Below, piece after piece: positions 13,607 to 17,395 of a stretch of 17,395 nt of DNA (position 1 is its first letter; each line of letters begins with the position of its first letter). A model generated the notes under the pieces. It was given only the letters and a program-made list of their open reading frames with translations, was not told where the DNA came from and searched no databases. The DNA is from JAOUEA01 sp035249905 (GTDB lineage Bacteria; Actinomycetota; UBA4738; HRBIN12). The DNA lies in NCBI GenBank assembly GCA_035249905.1, contig DATFFT010000064.1, positions 1-17,395 on the forward strand. Reading direction: 5' to 3'. The translations under genes were made by a program, and so were the position numbers.

Positions 13607-16546
13607 TCAGTCCTCCGCGGTGGAGAGCCGGTGGAGCTCCTGCACGAGTGCGTTCCCGTCGGCGCTCGCGCTCGACTGGGGAACCGCGCTCGGCCCCGCC
13701 CCTTCGACGACGATGTGCAGCGCGTCGTCGACCGCACCCTCGTCGGGCGCGGTGGGGCCTTCGGGGCGCTCGGTCCTCGCCCCGTCGGGCAGGAAGACCT
13801 TGAACGACGATCCGCCGTTCTCGCGGCTCTCGACCTTGGACCACCCTCCCTGCACCTCGGCGAAGCGTTTGACCATCGGGCCGAGCGACGCATCGGAGGA
13901 CGGCTCGGGGTCTTCGACCGCGATGAGGGCTCCGCCGTCGGTCGCGGAGAGCCGGACCGCGATGGCCTGCTTCGCCGGAGTCCGGTCGCCCGCCGCGCGG
14001 AGCAGGCCCGACAGGATCTGCTCGGTGCGAAGCTGGTCGACCGCGACGACTACGCGTTCGGTCTCGATGCGCACCTCGTGGTCCGCGTCGATCCCGGATT
14101 CCTCCACGACCCGCCGAACGAGCGGCTCGAGGTCGGTCCGGCGCACGGTGAGCTCCACCTCGCCGCGGACGAGGCGGTCCGCGTCGGCCAGGTCGGCCAC
14201 GATGTGCTCGAGTCGACGCGTGTGCGTCGTGAGCTGCCGCACGAGCTGGGCTTGATCCTTCCCGTCTGGCTTGTGCTTGAGGACCTGCGTGATGCCCATG
14301 ATGCGGGTCAGTGACTTGCGGGCATCGGTCGAGAGCTCCTGCATGAACGGCGAGGTCGCGCGGCGATCCTCGATCGGGGCGACGTCGGGGCTGGGCACGC
14401 CGGGGGACGCCTCGTCGGCTGCGTCACCGTCTCCTCCCCGGATGTGCCGCATCGCGGCGGCCATCTGCTGCTGCCGGAGCTCGCTCTCGGTCTCCTCCAG
14501 CTTGGTGGAGGCGAGCTGAGCCTCGCGTTCCAGGGCGTGCACGCGCTCTTCCGCAGCGATCAGCTTCTCCGTCTGGCCCGCCAGCCGCTCCTGGGTGACC
14601 CGCAGGATCTCGTCGAGGTCGGCCCGCCCCTCCGCGTCGGCGAGCTCGAGTTGCCGGCGGGATTCGAGCTCCTGGAGACGCCGGTTGACGTCGACGTTGT
14701 CCTTCGCCGCGGCCTCGAGCTCCGCGGCCAGGCGCTCGCTGCGCGCGGTCGCCTCAGACGAGGTTCGTTCGAGCTCCTGCAGGCGTTCGCTCGCCCTGCC
14801 CAGTGCATCCGACTCGGAGGCGAGCTGTGCGACCGTCGTCTCCAGCTCCGCGCGGGCGACCGTGAGCTCACCGCTGAGCCGCGCCGCTTCGGCCTGGGCC
14901 ATCGCGATCTCGTCCTCGGCGTTGGCGAACCGCTTGGTGCGCTCGCCGAGCTCGCGCTGAACCGCGTCGACCTGCTGCTGGGCGGAATCCTCGACGCTCG
15001 CGAGGCGCGTGTTCGCGTGCTCGTCCCTGGCCTCCAGCTCCTCGGCGTGGCGCGTTTCCGCGCGAGCGAGCTCGCCCTGGAACTCCTCCCGCGCGGCGCG
15101 AACCTTCTCCTCCAGCTCGACCTCGCGCTCGATCAGCTCCGCACGATGCGAGGCGGCGACGCTCTCGAGCTCGGCCTTGACCGAGCGAAGCTCGTCCTGG
15201 AGCATCGCCGCGCGCTGCTCCTCGGCACGGAGCGCTCGCACCTCCGCACGGAGATCGTCGAGCTCGCGGGGCGATACGGAGGACCCGGCCGCCGGATCCG
15301 TCGAGGCCTCGCGCGCCTTCCTCAGCTCGGCCTTCAGCCTCTCCAGCTCGCTCTCCAGATCGCCGGCATGAACGGCCCGCGCTCGTGCGGTCTCCAACTC
15401 CCGCCGGACCGACGAGAGCTGCGTCTGGGCTCCCTCGATCTCGGCCCGCAGACCGATGATCTCCTGCTCAGCGCTGTCGAGGCTTCCCTCGCCGAGGGCC
15501 GGACGCTCGGCGAGGAGCCGGGTCATCTCGGCGAGCTCGGCCTTCGAGCTGTTCGCCTGCCGCTCGAAGAGCCGGGCTCGGTCCTCGAGCTCGCTGGATC
15601 GCTCCTCGAGGGCGCGTGCGCGCTCGACGGCGCTTCGCGCATGCTCTTCGAGCATCGAGGCGCGTTGCTCCGCCTGCATCGCCCGCTCCTCGGATGCCGG
15701 GTCCGAGGTCGTGCTGGTCGCCTCTCGGAGGTTGTTCTGCGCCTCCTGCAGCTCGTCGAGCGTCTTCCGGTATTGATCCTGCAGCACATGCAGGCGCTCC
15801 TCCGCCGCGCGGGCGCGGTCCTCCGCCTTCCGTCTCGCGTCGCCTTCCTCCTTCACACCGGGGGAGGGCATGGCGATCGGTCGCCTCGCCGCCGCGACGA
15901 CCGACCCGGCCACGCCCGTGCGGGTGACTCGCTCCGACCGCGCATCGAGGGGGTGGCGCCGGTCCCACACGAGCAGCCCTCCCACGAACAGGAGCGCGAT
16001 GCCGCTGAACCACGCCATCGTTCGCCAGGGGCCCCCGGCGGAGTCGACCGGCCCCGCGGAGGTCGTCAGCTCGACGACGGCGGGGTCGCCGACGCCCGAC
16101 TCGAACCGCATCGGCACCATCACGGAGACCGTTCCGTCGTTCGTCCTGATCTGTGGTTCCTCGCGCAGGGCGGAGCGGATCCGTTCACCCTCGCCGGCCA
16201 GCCGATTGCCGATGCGGCCCTCTTCGGTCGAGTACAGGATGTCCGCCGTCGGGGACCACAACGTGACCGAGTCGAAGTCGCTCGGGTCGATCACGACCCT
16301 GCCGATCTGATCGCTGAGCGTGGAGGTGCGCGAGCCGGACGCGACGGAGCCGAGGTCGTCGGGCTTGAGCACGAGGCCGAGCGACGCGTCGGTGATCGCC
16401 GTGGCCTGTTCCCGGATGTCGTCCAGGGCCGCGCCGCGAGCCCTGAAGCCCATCACCAGCGAGCCGATCACCCCCGTGAGCAGCAGCACGGCGAGGCTCA
16501 TGGTCGCGATCCTGGCGATGCCCGTCCCGTTCTTCGTGGTGACCAC
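13607..16546 (-). CDS. Membrane-anchored coiled-coil protein with degenerate histidine-kinase core (pseudokinase)
   Basis: 979 residues. TM1 (about 11-34) and TM2 (about 176-195) enclose an extracytoplasmic domain of about 140 residues containing a PAS/Cache-like stretch (VTLWSPTADILYSTEEGRIG, 94-113). A heptad-rich coiled coil runs from about 233 to 695. A dimerisation-like helical pair (735-790) and an ATPase-like fold (about 825-920) ending GGSSFKVFLPDG follow. The usual SHELRTPL phospho-acceptor box is here STDARKSL (739-746), so T740 replaces His. Both N-box asparagines are lost (G847, A851). The G1 box reads EDPEPS (878-883) and the GLGL box is ASLG (886-889). Phosphotransfer is therefore unlikely, and a scaffold or signalling-platform role is inferred. 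GTG at 16546 follows AGGAG by 5 nt. No response regulator is adjacent. Confidence 0.8.
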   Translation of the reverse strand: MVTTKNGTGIARIATMSLAVLLLTGVIGSLVMGFRARGAALDDIREQATAITDASLGLVLKPDDLGSVASGSRTSTLSDQIGRVVIDPSDFDSVTLWSPTADILYSTEEGRIGNRLAGEGERIRSALREEPQIRTNDGTVSVMVPMRFESGVGDPAVVELTTSAGPVDSAGGPWRTMAWFSGIALLFVGGLLVWDRRHPLDARSERVTRTGVAGSVVAAARRPIAMPSPGVKEEGDARRKAEDRARAAEERLHVLQDQYRKTLDELQEAQNNLREATSTTSDPASEERAMQAEQRASMLEEHARSAVERARALEERSSELEDRARLFERQANSSKAELAEMTRLLAERPALGEGSLDSAEQEIIGLRAEIEGAQTQLSSVRRELETARARAVHAGDLESELERLKAELRKAREASTDPAAGSSVSPRELDDLRAEVRALRAEEQRAAMLQDELRSVKAELESVAASHRAELIEREVELEEKVRAAREEFQGELARAETRHAEELEARDEHANTRLASVEDSAQQQVDAVQRELGERTKRFANAEDEIAMAQAEAARLSGELTVARAELETTVAQLASESDALGRASERLQELERTSSEATARSERLAAELEAAAKDNVDVNRRLQELESRRQLELADAEGRADLDEILRVTQERLAGQTEKLIAAEERVHALEREAQLASTKLEETESELRQQQMAAAMRHIRGGDGDAADEASPGVPSPDVAPIEDRRATSPFMQELSTDARKSLTRIMGITQVLKHKPDGKDQAQLVRQLTTHTRRLEHIVADLADADRLVRGEVELTVRRTDLEPLVRRVVEESGIDADHEVRIETERVVVAVDQLRTEQILSGLLRAAGDRTPAKQAIAVRLSATDGGALIAVEDPEPSSDASLGPMVKRFAEVQGGWSKVESRENGGSSFKVFLPDGARTERPEGPTAPDEGAVDDALHIVVEGAGPSAVPQSSASADGNALVQELHRLSTAED

Positions 16547-16587
16547 AAGCGCTCCTGCCGAGGTCGGGTCTGGTCGTCGTTGGTTGG

Positions 16588-16615
16588 TTATCGGCAGGAC
16601 TTCCGCACGGGTTCA
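16588..16615 (-). promoter_or_regulatory. Candidate sigma-28 (FliA/WhiG/SigD) promoter of the pseudokinase gene
   Basis: On the minus strand TGAA, a 16-nt spacer, and GCCGATAA match the sigma-28 class consensus TAAA-N14-16-GCCGATAA, with an exact -10 octamer and one mismatch in the -35. Transcription would start near 16581, giving a leader of about 35 nt with AGGAG before the GTG at 16546. Confidence 0.55.
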
Positions 16616-16676
16616 GTCGGCCGAGTGGGGTCCGACACACCCCCATCCGTCCGGGTCCGAACGGCCTAGGGCCGCG

Positions 16677-17395
16677 TCATCGCGTGGCGCCCGCCACGAC
16701 CACGGTCTCGCCGGTGAGGTCGTGCTTGTCGAGCACGATCAGGTCTTCGAGCATCTCTCGCATCTGCTCGACGTGGCTCACGAGCACGACGAGCCGGCGG
16801 GGATCGTCGGCCACGAGCCGCCCGACCCCGTCCATCGCCCGGTCGAGATGTTGGGGGTCGAGCGAGCCGAACCCCTCGTCGAGGAAGAACGCGTCGAGCC
16901 GGCCCCCACCCCGTGCCACCATCTCGGCGAGGGCGAGCGCCAGGGCGAGCGACGCGAGGAAGGTCTCTCCGCCGGAGAGGCTGTCGGCCCGCCGCTCGGT
17001 GCCCGCAGCGTTCATATCGAGGACCTCGAACCGGTCGTCGTCGGTGAACCGGTAGGCGTTGCCGCTGAGCTCCTCGAAGTGCAGGCTGCCGAGCCCCGCG
17101 AGCGCACGCCGCTCCTCCTCGAGCAGGAAGGCGAGGAACCGGCCCGGCTGCAGGTCGGACGTGAGGCGATCGGCGAGGTCGTGTTCGGTCCGAGCCGCCG
17201 CGATGCGCGCATCGAGATCGGCCCCGGCCTCGATCGTGGTTCGCAACCCGCGCACCTGCTCGTCGGCCGCACCGAGCTCGGCCGACGCCGCGGCGAGGGC
17301 CATCGTGAAGTCGGCGTCGGGGGCCAAGCCCGCGGCGGCGAGCACGTCGCGTGCGGTGGCGGCCGCCCGTTCCATCTCCCCGCGGGCGGCGGCGA
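16677..17395 (-). CDS. sbcC: SbcC-type exonuclease subunit (SMC/Rad50-like ATPase), C-terminal part
   Basis: The last 239 codons of an SbcC/Rad50-like ATPase, which with the nuclease SbcD processes DNA ends and hairpins. Visible are the end of the returning coiled coil, the ABC signature LSGGETFLASLALALALAE, Walker B with DAFFLDEGFGSLD, and the H-loop VLVSHVEQM. The N-terminal Walker A and the zinc hook lie beyond the right edge, and the frame is open at 17395. The preceding gene in transcription order (probably sbcD) is outside the window. A gap of 130 nt with its own promoter separates it from the downstream pseudokinase gene. A 5-bp hairpin, CGGCC-TAG-GGCCG at 16662-16674, follows its stop and could be a weak terminator. 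Confidence 0.93.
   Translation of the reverse strand, partial: AAARGEMERAAATARDVLAAAGLAPDADFTMALAAASAELGAADEQVRGLRTTIEAGADLDARIAAARTEHDLADRLTSDLQPGRFLAFLLEEERRALAGLGSLHFEELSGNAYRFTDDDRFEVLDMNAAGTERRADSLSGGETFLASLALALALAEMVARGGGRLDAFFLDEGFGSLDPQHLDRAMDGVGRLVADDPRRLVVLVSHVEQMREMLEDLIVLDKHDLTGETVVVAGATR

Noticed and set aside
14444..16669. A 741-codon open frame on the plus strand opposite the pseudokinase gene
   Set aside because: It is an antisense shadow of a GC-rich coiled-coil gene; the translation is a leucine/arginine-rich low-complexity sequence without domains, while the minus strand shows clear structure and a ribosome site.
16662..16674. Hairpin CGGCC-TAG-GGCCG after sbcC as a terminator
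   Set aside because: A stem of only 5 bp with no U-tract; in DNA this GC-rich such stems arise by chance, so I mention it only in the sbcC entry.

Overview
The window is gene-dense, very GC-rich DNA (roughly 70% by eye) from an actinobacterium. The reasons are GTG starts, 1-4 nt gene junctions, an AccD5-type acyl-CoA carboxylase beta subunit followed by a small epsilon-like gene, a DUF6159 membrane protein, and -10 boxes placed so close to start codons that several mRNAs look leaderless. A deep-branching or uncultured actinobacterial lineage seems likely, but the sequence does not fix the taxon. I see no tRNA, rRNA, insertion sequence, phage gene or CRISPR array, and no gene-free stretch longer than about 165 bp.

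Layout. (1) 1-4146, minus strand: one run reading accD5-like carboxyltransferase, epsilon-like subunit, cupin, GT4 glycosyltransferase, GT2 glycosyltransferase (cut by the left edge). (2) 4204-8194: a secreted lysozyme-like protein (minus), a DUF389 membrane protein (plus), a HTH-DUF2087 regulator (minus), a RecB/Cas4-like nuclease with a probable Fe-S cluster (plus), and a DUF6159 membrane protein (plus). (3) 8275-13538: crotonyl-CoA carboxylase/reductase (plus), a methylmalonyl/ethylmalonyl-CoA epimerase-like VOC protein and an XRE-type regulator (minus, overlapping), a divergent FtsH-type AAA+ protease (plus), and a thiolase (plus). (4) 13607-17395, minus strand: a 979-residue membrane-anchored coiled-coil protein ending in a degenerate histidine-kinase core, and the C-terminal part of an SbcC-type ATPase cut by the right edge.

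How the genes fit together. Thiolase, crotonyl-CoA carboxylase/reductase, the VOC epimerase and the AccD5-like carboxyltransferase are steps of C2/C4 acyl-CoA assimilation of the ethylmalonyl-CoA and propionyl/methylmalonyl-CoA type. They are spread over several transcription units, and the XRE regulator coupled to the epimerase is the best local candidate for controlling some of them. A perfect 8-bp inverted repeat beside the regulator's own -10 box is a plausible operator.

Most worth a second look: the histidine-kinase-like protein has lost its phospho-acceptor histidine and the ATP-site N and G boxes but keeps the fold. It carries a coiled coil of about 460 residues and lies behind a sequence matching the sigma-28 (FliA/WhiG) promoter class. 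The FtsH homologue has an altered pore loop and Walker B motif.
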